Assembly (NCBI GenBank): GCA_949289295.1
Contig: CASENM010000012.1
Location: 22,869-86,868 of the forward strand
DNA length: 64,000 nt
DNA from: an uncultured Bacteroides sp.
Lineage (GTDB): Bacteria > Bacteroidota > Bacteroidia > Bacteroidales > Bacteroidaceae
Reading direction: 5' to 3'
Each line of letters begins with the position of its first letter. The first letter of the stretch is position 1. The notes beneath the pieces are model-generated. The model had not been told where the DNA came from. It saw only the letters and a program-made list of their open reading frames with translations, and made no database searches. Made by a program: the position numbers and the translations under genes. This document shows, piece by piece, positions 8,526 to 21,906 of the stretch.

Positions 8526-11500
8526 ATGATTCTATTTTTCAGAACATCCTCCCACAGTGTGATTGCAACGGAATGCAGTCAGGAACTGAACGCTGAGGAC
8601 ATCCAGAAACTGTGCTGGCTCTACAGCGACGCCACAGTGGAAAGTGAAGACAACCTGAAAGGCTGGTTCATCGGTCCGCGCCGTGAAATGATTACCCCGT
8701 GGAGTACGAACGCGGTGGAAATCACGCAGAACATGGGTCTTAAAGGAATACGCCGCATCGAAGAGTATTTCCCCGTGAAGGACGAGAACGCCGACCACGA
8801 CCCGATGCTGCAACGCATGTACCACGGACTGGATCAGGAAATCTTTACCGTAAACATCAAGCCGCAACCGATTGTCTACATCGACAACCTGGAGGAATAC
8901 AACGAACAGGAAGGTCTTGCACTTTCACGCGAGGAAATGGACTACCTGCTGAAAGTGGAAAAAGACCTGGGACGCAAGCTGACCGACTCGGAAGTATTCG
9001 GCTTCGCACAAATCAACTCTGAACACTGCCGCCACAAGATTTTCGGCGGAACGTTCATTATCGACGGACAGGAAATGGAATCATCCCTGTTTCAGATGAT
9101 CAAGAAAACCACCAAGGAAAATCCGAACAAGATCATTTCCGCATACAAGGACAATGTAGCCTTCGCCGAAGGTCCGGTAGTGGAACAGTTCGCCCCACAG
9201 GACCACTCTACATCTGACTATTTCATCATCAAGGATATCAAGACGGTCATCTCGCTGAAAGCGGAGACACACAACTTCCCGACTACCGTGGAGCCGTTCA
9301 ACGGAGCGTCTACGGGTACGGGCGGCGAAATCCGCGACCGTATGGGAGGAGGAAAAGGCTCATGGCCGATTGCCGGAACAGCGGTCTACATGACCTCTTA
9401 TCCGCGCACGGAAGAAGGACGCGAATGGGAAGACATCCTGCCCGTACGCAAATGGCTGTACCAGACTCCGGAACAGATCCTGATTAAAGCCTCGAACGGC
9501 GCTTCCGACTTCGGGAACAAGTTCGGCCAGCCGCTGATCTGCGGTTCGGTACTTACGTTCGAGCATCAGGAGAACAACGAGAAATATGCCTACGACAAGG
9601 TCATCATGCTGGCCGGAGGCGTGGGCTACGGCACACAGCGTGACTGCCTGAAAGGTACTCCCGAAGCAGGCGACGAGATTGTGGTGCTGGGCGGCGACAA
9701 CTATCGCATCGGACTGGGAGGAGGTTCCGTATCATCTGTCGATACAGGACGCTACTCATCGGGCATCGAGCTGAATGCCGTGCAGCGTGCCAACGCCGAA
9801 ATGCAGAAACGCGCCTATAATGTGGTGCGCGCATTGTGTGAGGAAGACCAGAACCCGATTGTGTCTATCCACGACCACGGTTCGGCAGGCCACGTAAACT
9901 GCCTGTCGGAACTGGTGGAAGATTGCGGAGGACTGATTCACATGGACAAGTTGCCCATCGGGGACGAGACCTTGTCGGCCAAGGAAATCATCGCCAACGA
10001 GTCACAGGAACGCATGGGTCTGCTGATTGAAGAGGAATCGCTGGAACATGTACAGAAAATCGCCGAACGCGAACGCGCTCCGATGTACGTGGTGGGCGAG
10101 ACAACCGGCGACCACCGCTTTGCTTTCGAACAGGCCGACGGAGTACGCCCGTTTGACCTGGCAGTGGACCAGATGTTCGGTTCCTCACCCAAGACATATA
10201 TGGTGGACAAGACCGTGGAACGTCATTACGAGAACGTAACCTACGACCCTGCCAGACTGAACGAATACCTGAACCGTGTGCTCCAGCTGGAGGCCGTGGC
10301 CTGCAAGGACTGGCTGACCAACAAGGTAGACCGCTCCGTGACCGGAAAGATCGCCCGCCAGCAATGCCAGGGAGAACTCCAGTTGCCGTTGAGCGACTGC
10401 GGTGTGGTGGCTCTTGACTACCGCGGCGAAAAAGGTATCGCCACAGCATTGGGACATGCGCCCCAGGCCGCACTGGCCAATCCGGCCGCAGGTTCGGTGC
10501 TCGCCGTATCCGAAGCTCTGACCAACATCGTATGGGCTCCGCTGGCCGACGGCATGGACAGTCTGTCACTCTCCGCCAACTGGATGTGGCCCTGCCGTTC
10601 ACAGGAAGGTGAGGATGCCCGCCTGTACACTGCCGTAAAGGCATTGTCCGACTTCTGCTGCGCGCTGCAAATCAATGTGCCGACCGGAAAAGACTCTCTT
10701 TCCATGACACAGAAATATCCGAACGGCGAAAAAATCATCAGCCCGGGAACAGTCATCGTTTCCGCAGGAGGTGAAGTTTCCGACATCAAGAAAGTGGTCT
10801 CTCCGATCATGGTGAACAATCCGAAAACCACCTTCTATCATATCGACTTCAGTTTCGACCAGCTCCGTCTGGGAGGCTCCGCATTCGCACAGTCACTCAA
10901 CAAAGTGGGTGATGATGTGCCTACCGTACAGAGTCCGGAATACTTCCGCGACGCATTCATGGCTGTTCAGGAACTGGTAAACAAAGGACTGATTCTGGCA
11001 GGACACGACATTTCTGCAGGAGGTCTCATCACGACACTGCTTGAAATGTGTTTCGCAAACACTGAAGGCGGTATGGAAATCAGCCTCAACAAGTTCAAAT
11101 GCGACGACATCGTGAAGATTCTCTTCGCCGAGAATCCGGGTATCGTCATCCAGATTGCCGACAAACGCAAACATGAAGTGAAGAAGATTCTGGAAGACGC
11201 GGGTGTAGGCTACGTGAAACTGGGCGCACCGAGCGAAGAACGTCATATCCTTATCACCCATCAAGACGCTACCTATCAATTCGGTATCGACTACCTGCGC
11301 GACGTATGGTACTCCTCATCCTATCTGCTCGACCGCAAGCAGAGCATGAACGGATGCGCACAGAAGCGTTTCGAGAACTACAAGAAACAGCCGCTGGAGT
11401 TCGCCTTCAATCCGACATTCACCGGCAAGCTCTCTCAGTTCGGCCTGAATCCTGACCGCCGTACACCGAGCGGAATCAAGGCAGCCATTATCCGTGAGAA

Positions 11501-12233
11501 AGGAACAAACGGTGAACGTGAAATGGCCTACATGCTCTATCTGGCCGGCTTCGATGTGAAAGACGTGACCATGACTGACCTGGTGAGCGGACGCGAGACA
11601 CTGGAAGACATCCACATGATTGTGTTCTGTGGCGGATTCTCCAACTCCGACGTACTGGGCTCTGCCAAGGGATGGGCAGGAAGCTTCCTTTTCAACCCCA
11701 AGGCAAAAACGGCCCTCGACAACTTCTATGCACGCAAGGACACTTTGTCACTGGGTGTATGCAACGGATGCCAGCTGATGATGGAGCTCGGACTCATTAC
11801 TCCGGAAGACGAGAAGAAGGGCAAGATGCTGCACAACGACTCCCACAAGTTCGAATCGGCTTTCGTGGGCGTGACTGTTCCGATGAACCGCAGCGTGATG
11901 TTCGGCTCGTTGAGCGGCTCAAAGCTGGGTATCTGGGTAGCTCACGGAGAAGGCAAGTTCTCCCTGCCGTATGAAGAGGACCATTACAACGTGGTACTGA
12001 AATATTCGTACGATGAATATCCCGGCAACCCGAACGGTTCGGACTACAGTGTGGCAGGTATCGCCAGTCAGGACGGACGCCATCTGGCCATGATGCCTCA
12101 TCTGGAACGTGCCTGCTTCCCATGGGAAAATGCATGCTATCCGGCCGGCCGTATACACGAAGACCAGATCACTCCATGGATGGAAGCTTTCGTAAACGCA
12201 CGCAAATGGGTCGAGAAACAGCTTAAGAAATAA
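8526..12233 (+). CDS. purL: Phosphoribosylformylglycinamidine synthase, single-chain type
   Basis: Converts FGAR, glutamine and ATP to FGAM in de novo purine synthesis. The 1235-residue protein is the large one-chain form (as in enterobacteria): an N-terminal PurS-like segment, two AIRS-type synthetase halves (HNFPTTVEPFNGASTGTGGE near 250; DHGSAGHVNCLSELVED near 450), and a C-terminal class I glutamine amidotransferase with the nucleophile Cys in LGVCNGCQLMMELG and a late HGEGKF. The ATG at 8526 starts MILFFRTSSHSVIATE, the expected N-terminus. It is monocistronic, with its own promoter and a terminator after the stop codon. Another purine gene, purT, lies 6 kb downstream. Confidence 0.97.
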   Translation: MILFFRTSSHSVIATECSQELNAEDIQKLCWLYSDATVESEDNLKGWFIGPRREMITPWSTNAVEITQNMGLKGIRRIEEYFPVKDENADHDPMLQRMYHGLDQEIFTVNIKPQPIVYIDNLEEYNEQEGLALSREEMDYLLKVEKDLGRKLTDSEVFGFAQINSEHCRHKIFGGTFIIDGQEMESSLFQMIKKTTKENPNKIISAYKDNVAFAEGPVVEQFAPQDHSTSDYFIIKDIKTVISLKAETHNFPTTVEPFNGASTGTGGEIRDRMGGGKGSWPIAGTAVYMTSYPRTEEGREWEDILPVRKWLYQTPEQILIKASNGASDFGNKFGQPLICGSVLTFEHQENNEKYAYDKVIMLAGGVGYGTQRDCLKGTPEAGDEIVVLGGDNYRIGLGGGSVSSVDTGRYSSGIELNAVQRANAEMQKRAYNVVRALCEEDQNPIVSIHDHGSAGHVNCLSELVEDCGGLIHMDKLPIGDETLSAKEIIANESQERMGLLIEEESLEHVQKIAERERAPMYVVGETTGDHRFAFEQADGVRPFDLAVDQMFGSSPKTYMVDKTVERHYENVTYDPARLNEYLNRVLQLEAVACKDWLTNKVDRSVTGKIARQQCQGELQLPLSDCGVVALDYRGEKGIATALGHAPQAALANPAAGSVLAVSEALTNIVWAPLADGMDSLSLSANWMWPCRSQEGEDARLYTAVKALSDFCCALQINVPTGKDSLSMTQKYPNGEKIISPGTVIVSAGGEVSDIKKVVSPIMVNNPKTTFYHIDFSFDQLRLGGSAFAQSLNKVGDDVPTVQSPEYFRDAFMAVQELVNKGLILAGHDISAGGLITTLLEMCFANTEGGMEISLNKFKCDDIVKILFAENPGIVIQIADKRKHEVKKILEDAGVGYVKLGAPSEERHILITHQDATYQFGIDYLRDVWYSSSYLLDRKQSMNGCAQKRFENYKKQPLEFAFNPTFTGKLSQFGLNPDRRTPSGIKAAIIREKGTNGEREMAYMLYLAGFDVKDVTMTDLVSGRETLEDIHMIVFCGGFSNSDVLGSAKGWAGSFLFNPKAKTALDNFYARKDTLSLGVCNGCQLMMELGLITPEDEKKGKMLHNDSHKFESAFVGVTVPMNRSVMFGSLSGSKLGIWVAHGEGKFSLPYEEDHYNVVLKYSYDEYPGNPNGSDYSVAGIASQDGRHLAMMPHLERACFPWENACYPAGRIHEDQITPWMEAFVNARKWVEKQLKK

Positions 12234-12252
12234 ATTTCTTTTTCGCAGAATC

Positions 12253-12295
12253 AAGGTCGGGAATGAACACAAAAAGTTCCCGACCTTTTGTTTTA
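12253..12295 (+). terminator. Rho-independent terminator after purL
   Basis: An 11-bp perfect stem (AAGGTCGGGAA at 12253-12263 with TTCCCGACCTT at 12277-12287) is followed by TTGTTTT. It lies 20 bases after the purL stop. Confidence 0.85.
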
Positions 12296-12317
12296 TGTAA
12301 AAAATAATGTACTTTTG
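12287..12317 (+). promoter_or_regulatory. Promoter of ilvE (TTTG, 19 bp, TACTTTTG)
   Basis: A -33 box TTTG (12287-12290) is spaced exactly 19 bp from the -7 box TACTTTTG (12310-12317), a full Bacteroidetes promoter. The -33 box is part of the T-tract of the purL terminator. Confidence 0.7.
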
Positions 12318-12358
12318 CTTTCGTACAAGAAAGAAAAACACTTAAAAAGAATATAAAG

Positions 12359-13378
12359 ATGAAAGAAATTGACTGGTCTAATCTGTCATTCGGTTACATG
12401 AAGACAGATTACAACGTACGATGCTATTATCGTGACGGGAAATGGGGAGAGCTGGAGCTCTGCTCGGAAGAGACATTGAACATCCACATGGCAGCTACGT
12501 GTCTGCACTACGGACAGGAAGCTTTTGAAGGACTGAAAGCTTATCGTGGCAAGGACGGCAAAATCCGCATTTTCCGTCCTGAAGCGAACGCGGAACGCCT
12601 GCAGAGCACTTGCCGCGGCATCCTGATGCCGGAACTTCCTACCGAAACATTCTGCGAGGCAGTGAAGAAAGTGGTGAAAGCCAACGAACGCTTCATCCCG
12701 CCTTACGAAAGCGGCGCATCGCTCTATATCCGTCCGCTACTGATAGGGACAGGCGCTCAGGTAGGTGTCCATCCTGCCAATGAATATCTGTTTGTGGTAT
12801 TCGTCACTCCGGTAGGTCCGTATTTCAAGGGCGGTTTCGCAACCAATCCGTATGTCATCATCCGCCAGTTCGACCGTGCGGCTCCGCTGGGAACCGGCAC
12901 ATTCAAGGTAGGCGGAAACTATGCGGCAAGTCTCCGTGCCAACAAAATGGCCCACGATGCAGGCTATGCCAGCGAATTTTATCTGGATGCCAAGGAAAAG
13001 AAATATATCGACGAATGCGGCGCAGCCAACTTCTTCGGCATCAAGGACAACACTTACATCACTCCGCTGTCCACTTCCATCCTTCCGTCAATCACCAACC
13101 GGAGCCTGATGCAGCTGGCTGAAGACATGGGACTGAAAGTGGAACGCCGCCCGATTCCGGAAGAAGAACTGATGACTTTCGAGGAAGCGGGTGCCTGCGG
13201 AACGGCTGCTGTCATCAGTCCGATTGAGCGCATCGACGATCTGGAAAACCATAAGTCGTATGTCATCGCCAAAGACGGCAAACCGGGTCCCATCAGCGAG
13301 AAACTGTACAACAAACTGCGCGCCATCCAATATGGTGACGAGGCCGATCCGTACGGATGGGTAACTGTGCTTGACTAA
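12359..13378 (+). CDS. ilvE: Branched-chain amino-acid aminotransferase
   Basis: PLP enzyme that interconverts Leu, Ile and Val with their 2-oxo acids. The 339-residue protein is a fold-type IV transaminase of the larger (BCAT group II) type: GQEAFEGLKAYRGKDGK near residue 52, the PLP-lysine region GTFKVGGNYAAS near 180, and the phosphate-binding STSILPSITNRS near 240. It completes branched-chain synthesis together with the leu operon at the far end of the window, but is transcribed alone from its own promoter. No leader peptide is seen in its 5' region, unlike the leu operon. Confidence 0.95.
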   Translation: MKEIDWSNLSFGYMKTDYNVRCYYRDGKWGELELCSEETLNIHMAATCLHYGQEAFEGLKAYRGKDGKIRIFRPEANAERLQSTCRGILMPELPTETFCEAVKKVVKANERFIPPYESGASLYIRPLLIGTGAQVGVHPANEYLFVVFVTPVGPYFKGGFATNPYVIIRQFDRAAPLGTGTFKVGGNYAASLRANKMAHDAGYASEFYLDAKEKKYIDECGAANFFGIKDNTYITPLSTSILPSITNRSLMQLAEDMGLKVERRPIPEEELMTFEEAGACGTAAVISPIERIDDLENHKSYVIAKDGKPGPISEKLYNKLRAIQYGDEADPYGWVTVLD

Positions 13379-13384
13379 TCGTAG

Positions 13385-17524
<4,140 letters not shown>

Positions 17525-17599
17525 TCGAGGGGTGTATATGAGTATATAATAACGCTCCGAATCGCTGGAAACAAAACGAAAGTGCGTCATCATTGAAAA

Positions 17600-17705
17600 A
17601 TAAAACACGGAGGCACAAAGACATGGAGAAGATATGTATGTGAATCAACAATATAAAAACTCTGTGTCTCTGTGCCTCTGCATTTCAAATCATTTTGACA
17701 CATCT
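17600..17705. repeat. Dispersed palindromic element (family A, copy 2)
   Basis: Imperfect inverted repeat with arms near 17603-17628 and 17660-17685 (ACACGGAGGCACAAAGAC against GTCTCTGTGCCTCTG). Spacer and right flank (CAATATAAAAA; TCAAATCATTTTG) match copy 3 at 29.65 kb, so both derive from one element of about 105 bp. It sits between the convergent GH2 and purT genes. Confidence 0.85.
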
Positions 17706-17855
17706 TCATGCTGCTTCCCCAGAATTCAAAGCCTGAGGATTGGGGAGAAACAGTCAGCGATATATACGAACAACCGCCGGACTACATGAAAGTATCTTTA
17801 CTTCCCTGCCATCCAGCGGTTATTTATATCAGACAACCGATTGTCGGTCAGTCAA
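17706..17855. other. Non-coding stretch between palindrome and purT
   Basis: Together with copy 2 of the palindrome this makes a 331-base gene-free gap. I see no gene, RNA or terminator in these 150 bases beyond a short ACAACCGATTGTCGG near-palindrome about 30 bases upstream of the purT stop. Confidence 0.5.
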
Positions 17856-19025
17856 TCAACAAACTTCAATTTTTGCGGCAAGCGACTTGCATTTTTCGCG
17901 CAACGCATTCAAATCACCTCCCACCTTATCATAACAAACCACCACACCCATACGACGGTTCAGACGCGTGGTCGGTTTGCCGAAAATACGCAGATAAGTG
18001 TCAGGCTGCGAACATACCAGTTCTTCCCCCTTATACTGCGGAGCCTCCTTGCTGGCAATCGGCGAAAGAATCACCGCACTGGCACCGATGTGTTCCTGAG
18101 TGATACCTGGTATAGGCAATCCCAACACGGCATACAGATGAAGCTCGAACTCATTGAGATTCTGCGTGTTTGCCAGTGTAACCATGCCCGTATCATGCGG
18201 ACGAGGAGAAAGTTCGGAGAAATAGACGCCGTTGTCATGGCTCAGGAAGAACTCTACCCCCCAGATTCCATACCCGGTCAACGCTTCGGTCACCTTGGCG
18301 GCCATACGCTGCGCCTCGGCCAAATGTTCGGGAGCGATGCGCGCAGGCTGGAAACTTTCACGATAGTCGCCACCCTTCTGCACATGCCCGATAGGCGGAC
18401 AGAACAGCGTGGGACCATTCTTCTGGGTAACTGTCAGCAACGTTATCTCACTGTCAAAATGAATGAATTCCTCCACAATCAGTTCCTTGATGTCACCCCG
18501 GCTGCCGTTGCATCCGTAATCCCAGGAATATTGCAGGTCTTCCGGTCCCTTCGCCACCGACTGCCCCTTGCCCGATGAAGACATCAACGGCTTGATGACA
18601 CACGGATAGCCGATTTTTTCGGCGGCCTCCTTCAGTTCTTCAAATGAAGTGGCATAGAAATATTTTGCAGTCTTCAGTCCCAGTTCCTTGGCAGCCAGGT
18701 CGCGTATCGCCTTGCGGTTCATCGTATAGTTCACTGCACGCGCGCTCGGAACCACCTGAATGCCTTCTTTCTCAAGGTGATAGAGACGTTCGGTACGGAT
18801 AGCCTCTATTTCCGGAACGATGATGTCAGGATGGTATTTTGCCACCACTCTGTCCAAAGCCTCTCCGTCAAGCATACTGAATACCTCGCAGGCATCCGCC
18901 ACCTGCATGGCCGGTGCGCCTTCATACGAATCACATGCAATCACGTATTGTCCCAGACGTTTGGCGGCAATGACGAACTCTTTGCCCAACTCGCCGGAAC
19001 CCAGCAAAAGTATCTTCTTAGTCAT
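17856..19025 (-). CDS. purT: Phosphoribosylglycinamide formyltransferase 2 (formate-dependent)
   Basis: Makes FGAR from GAR using formate and ATP, the folate-independent version of purine step 3. The 389-residue ATP-grasp protein has the N-terminal [20 protein letters not shown], the grasp loop [16 protein letters not shown] near residue 155, and the catalytic [12 protein letters not shown] near 285. The ATG at 19025 is chosen because the -7 element lies between it and the upstream in-frame ATG at 19055. It is a single gene, convergent with the GH2 gene. Confidence 0.96.
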   Translation of the reverse strand: MTKKILLLGSGELGKEFVIAAKRLGQYVIACDSYEGAPAMQVADACEVFSMLDGEALDRVVAKYHPDIIVPEIEAIRTERLYHLEKEGIQVVPSARAVNYTMNRKAIRDLAAKELGLKTAKYFYATSFEELKEAAEKIGYPCVIKPLMSSSGKGQSVAKGPEDLQYSWDYGCNGSRGDIKELIVEEFIHFDSEITLLTVTQKNGPTLFCPPIGHVQKGGDYRESFQPARIAPEHLAEAQRMAAKVTEALTGYGIWGVEFFLSHDNGVYFSELSPRPHDTGMVTLANTQNLNEFELHLYAVLGLPIPGITQEHIGASAVILSPIASKEAPQYKGEELVCSQPDTYLRIFGKPTTRLNRRMGVVVCYDKVGGDLNALREKCKSLAAKIEVC

Positions 19026-19052
19026 AATGGTTTGATTTAATAGGTATATCCG

Positions 19053-19060
19053 CAAAGATA
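19053..19060 (-). promoter_or_regulatory. -7 promoter element (TATCTTTG) of purT
   Basis: Exact TAnnTTTG on the minus strand, 28 bases before the purT start codon. Confidence 0.55.
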
Positions 19061-19110
19061 ACGCTTTTTATTTGATTTATCAGAATCTTTGCCGAGAAAG
19101 CGGAGAAGTT

Positions 19111-19908
19111 TTATTCGGCCTCCTCCTGGGCACGCGCCAGTGTCATCAAAGGCGACCCGTTTTCATCGAGCAGGACAACGGTACCTTCCTCATCACCGCT
19201 ATCGAAAGCGCGCACTTTCTCGATGGCCTGCAGAATGTCGCGTTCCACCTGCATGTCGGGACAGGCCATCATGGTTGAAATCATCTGAGAGAACCGCAGC
19301 GAGGCGGGCTTTCCCTCCTCCTGTGAGAAACTGCCGTTGATAGTATTGCAGCTCGCGTTTCCGTGTACCCGTTTCTCTTCCAGATTGAAGGTCAGTTCCG
19401 GCTCACGGTCCATCTTTCCGACAATCACGACTCCCACACTGGCAATTCTCCATCTTCCGGCCAGGTCGCCTATCGTCACCGCAGGCTTCACACGCTTCTG
19501 CAAAATCATCACCTGTCTGCCTTCCGCATCTTGCAGTTCCACCGTATCTCCCGTCTGAGCAAAACCCGCTACCTTGTTCAATGCATCAAGCACATTCTGC
19601 TCCAGACTCATGTCGGGACACATCATCCGTGTTGTAGCCACCTGCGCAAAACTGATTTTTCCCACTTCCAGCGAATCCACATGGTAAGCTCCCATCAGGC
19701 GGTTGCATCCGGCATGACCGTACACACGGTTCGTCGTCTGGTCAAAACCGATATAAGGCGTTTTGTCCGCCCTGACAACTTCTCCCTTCACATTCACGAT
19801 ATTCCATTCGCCGGAAAAATCGGTGACAGCCACCGTATTCTTTCCCGTACCGCAACTCGCCAATGCCAAAAAGGCAAAAGCTGCCGCACCAATCATCATT
19901 TTCTTCAT
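19111..19908 (-). CDS. Lipoprotein with two META (HslJ-like) domains
   Basis: A 265-residue envelope lipoprotein with lipobox LALASC (Cys near residue 19). Two tandem META domains follow: the first with GHAGCNRLMGAY and TTRMMCPDM, the second with NASCNTINGSF and STMMACPDM. Each repeat thus keeps its paired cysteines. The META family includes E. coli HslJ (heat-inducible, novobiocin resistance), but the biochemical role is unknown. It starts a separate transcript, and its upstream region carries a palindrome cluster shared with the divergent carboxynorspermidine gene. Confidence 0.88.
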   Translation of the reverse strand: MKKMMIGAAAFAFLALASCGTGKNTVAVTDFSGEWNIVNVKGEVVRADKTPYIGFDQTTNRVYGHAGCNRLMGAYHVDSLEVGKISFAQVATTRMMCPDMSLEQNVLDALNKVAGFAQTGDTVELQDAEGRQVMILQKRVKPAVTIGDLAGRWRIASVGVVIVGKMDREPELTFNLEEKRVHGNASCNTINGSFSQEEGKPASLRFSQMISTMMACPDMQVERDILQAIEKVRAFDSGDEEGTVVLLDENGSPLMTLARAQEEAE

Positions 19909-19978
19909 TGTCTGTTTTTTTACGTTTTAATTTAATTATACAAACATCCGCATCCGCCGGATTGTTCATTTTCTCAAG

Positions 19979-20040
19979 AAACGCTTCGACGTTCCGGCTC
20001 AAACGCCGAAGCGTTTAGGCCAAAACGCCGAAACGTTTTT
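19979..20040. repeat. AAACGCCGAAGCGTTT palindrome cluster (family B, copy 1)
   Basis: Contains AAACGCTTCG (19979-19988), AAACGCCGAAGCGTTT (20001-20016, itself a hairpin) and AAAACGCCGAAACGTTTT just after. The same 16-mer occurs at 36591. Here it lies between divergent genes, so a terminator role is unlikely for at least this copy. Confidence 0.8.
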
Positions 20041-20124
20041 CCAAAGGCCGCAAACACGGCAACCCTTTCATCTACAAAAATACGGATATATTTCCAATAC
20101 TGCATGAGGTTTGGAATTATTTCT

Positions 20125-20132
20125 TATCTTTG
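20125..20132 (+). promoter_or_regulatory. -7 promoter element (TATCTTTG) of the carboxynorspermidine gene
   Basis: Exact TAnnTTTG, 48 bases before the ATG at 20180. Confidence 0.55.
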
Positions 20133-20179
20133 CATACTGAACGGTAACGTTTACCGGGCATAAAACATGAATTATCAGA

Positions 20180-21373
20180 ATGAGTAAAGTATTGATTATC
20201 GGTGCAGGCGGTGTAGGTACCGTTGTTGCACACAAAGTGGCTCAGCATCCCGAAATTTTCACCGAAATTATGATTGCCAGCCGCACCCAGTCAAAATGTG
20301 ACGCGATTGTGAAGGCAATCGGCAACCCTGCCATCAAGACCGCCAAAGTGGACGCGGACAATGTGGACGAGCTGGTGGCTTTATTCAACAGCTTCAAGCC
20401 CGAAATTGTCATCAACGTGGCTCTTCCCTATCAGGACCTGACCATCATGGAAGCCTGCCTCAAGAGCGGAGTGAACTATCTGGACACGGCCAACTACGAG
20501 CCGAAGGATGTAGCCCACTTCGAATACAGCTGGCAATGGGCCTACAAGAAACGCTTCGAAGAAGCCGGACTGACCGCCATCCTTGGATGCGGATTCGACC
20601 CGGGAGTAAGCGGTGTCTACACTGCGTACGCAGCCAAGCATCATTTTGACGAGATACAGTATCTTGACATTGTGGACTGCAATGCCGGAAACCATCATAA
20701 AGCATTCGCCACCAACTTCAACCCAGAAATCAACATCCGCGAGATTACCCAGAACGGACGCTATTACGAAGACGGGAAATGGGTGACCACCCAACCGCTG
20801 GAAATCCATAAGGCACTGACCTATCCGAACATCGGTCCGCGCGACTCCTACTTGCTCTACCATGAAGAGCTGGAATCACTGGTAAAGAATTTCCCGAGCA
20901 TCAAGCGCGCACGGTTCTGGATGACTTTCGGACAGGAATATCTGACTCACCTGCGTGTGATTCAGGACATCGGCATGGCCAGCATCGAACCGATCAATTA
21001 CAACGGCATGGAAATCGTTCCGCTGCAGTTCCTGAAAGCGGTGCTGCCGAATCCGCAGGACTTGGGAGAGAACTACGAAGGCGAAACTTCCATCGGATGC
21101 CGTATCCGCGGTGTCAAGGACGGCAAGGAACGCACCTATTACGTTTACAACAACTGCTCTCACCAGGCTGCCTACAAGGAAACCGGTATGCAGGGCGTAA
21201 GCTACACCACCGGAGTACCGGCCATGATCGGTGCGATGATGTTCCTGAAAGGCCTGTGGAAACGTCCGGGTGTATGGAACGTGGAAGAGTTCGATCCGGA
21301 TCCGTTCATGGATGAACTGAACAAGAACGGCCTGCCCTGGCACGAAGTGTTCGACGGCGACCTGGAACTGTAA
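20180..21373 (+). CDS. Carboxynorspermidine/carboxyspermidine dehydrogenase (saccharopine dehydrogenase family)
   Basis: The 397-residue protein has the Rossmann start KVLIIGAGGVGTVVAHKVAQ, and the conserved CGFDPGVSGVYTAYAAKH near residue 140. This matches the saccharopine-dehydrogenase-like enzymes that join aspartate semialdehyde to putrescine or diaminopropane, making carboxyspermidine or carboxynorspermidine. This is the known polyamine route in gut Bacteroides, which lack the SAM-dependent spermidine synthase pathway. The partner decarboxylase is not in the window. The assignment to polyamine rather than lysine metabolism is from knowledge of the family in this phylum. It is followed 77 bases later by bcp. 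Confidence 0.88.
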   Translation: MSKVLIIGAGGVGTVVAHKVAQHPEIFTEIMIASRTQSKCDAIVKAIGNPAIKTAKVDADNVDELVALFNSFKPEIVINVALPYQDLTIMEACLKSGVNYLDTANYEPKDVAHFEYSWQWAYKKRFEEAGLTAILGCGFDPGVSGVYTAYAAKHHFDEIQYLDIVDCNAGNHHKAFATNFNPEINIREITQNGRYYEDGKWVTTQPLEIHKALTYPNIGPRDSYLLYHEELESLVKNFPSIKRARFWMTFGQEYLTHLRVIQDIGMASIEPINYNGMEIVPLQFLKAVLPNPQDLGENYEGETSIGCRIRGVKDGKERTYYVYNNCSHQAAYKETGMQGVSYTTGVPAMIGAMMFLKGLWKRPGVWNVEEFDPDPFMDELNKNGLPWHEVFDGDLEL

Positions 21374-21450
21374 TCCAGCGGGCAATGGACGATTAACAAT
21401 GAACGACACGCCAACCATTAATTTTTAACTGTTAATTATCAACTGACAAC

Positions 21451-21900
21451 ATGAATGTAGGAGACAAAGCCCCCGAACTTCTCGGACTGAACGAGAAAGG
21501 GGAAGAAATACGGCTGAGCGACTACAAAGGCAAAAAGGTAGTGCTCTACTTTTATCCGAAGGACATGACATCGGGCTGTACGGCCCAGGCATGTAACTTG
21601 CGTGACAACTATAATGAACTGCGCAATGCGGGCTATGAGGTAATCGGAGTAAGCATCAACGACGCCAAGTCGCACCAGAAATTCATCGAGAAAAATCAGC
21701 TTCCTTTCACGCTGATTGCCGACACCGACCATAAGCTGACCGAAGAGTTCGGCGCATGGGGAGAAAAAAACATGTGCGGACGCAAATACATGGGAACTTT
21801 CCGCACCACTTTCATCATTAACGAAGAAGGTATCATCGAACGCGTCATCACTCCGAAAGAAGTGAAGACCAAAGATCATGCCGCACAAATCCTGAAATAA
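21451..21900 (+). CDS. bcp: Thiol peroxidase, Bcp-type peroxiredoxin
   Basis: A 149-residue atypical 2-Cys/1-Cys peroxiredoxin that reduces peroxides using thioredoxin. The peroxidatic Cys lies in YPKDMTSGCTAQACNLRD near residue 45, with a second Cys five residues later, the Bcp arrangement. No signal peptide, so cytoplasmic. The stop codon lies 6 bases before recA, so the two are likely cotranscribed, linking oxidant defence with DNA repair. Confidence 0.95.
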   Translation: MNVGDKAPELLGLNEKGEEIRLSDYKGKKVVLYFYPKDMTSGCTAQACNLRDNYNELRNAGYEVIGVSINDAKSHQKFIEKNQLPFTLIADTDHKLTEEFGAWGEKNMCGRKYMGTFRTTFIINEEGIIERVITPKEVKTKDHAAQILK

Positions 21901-21906
21901 AAGACA

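Noticed and set aside
12296-12358. Possible branched-chain leader peptide in front of ilvE
   Set aside because: The leader is about 36 bases with no ORF and no terminator between promoter and ATG.
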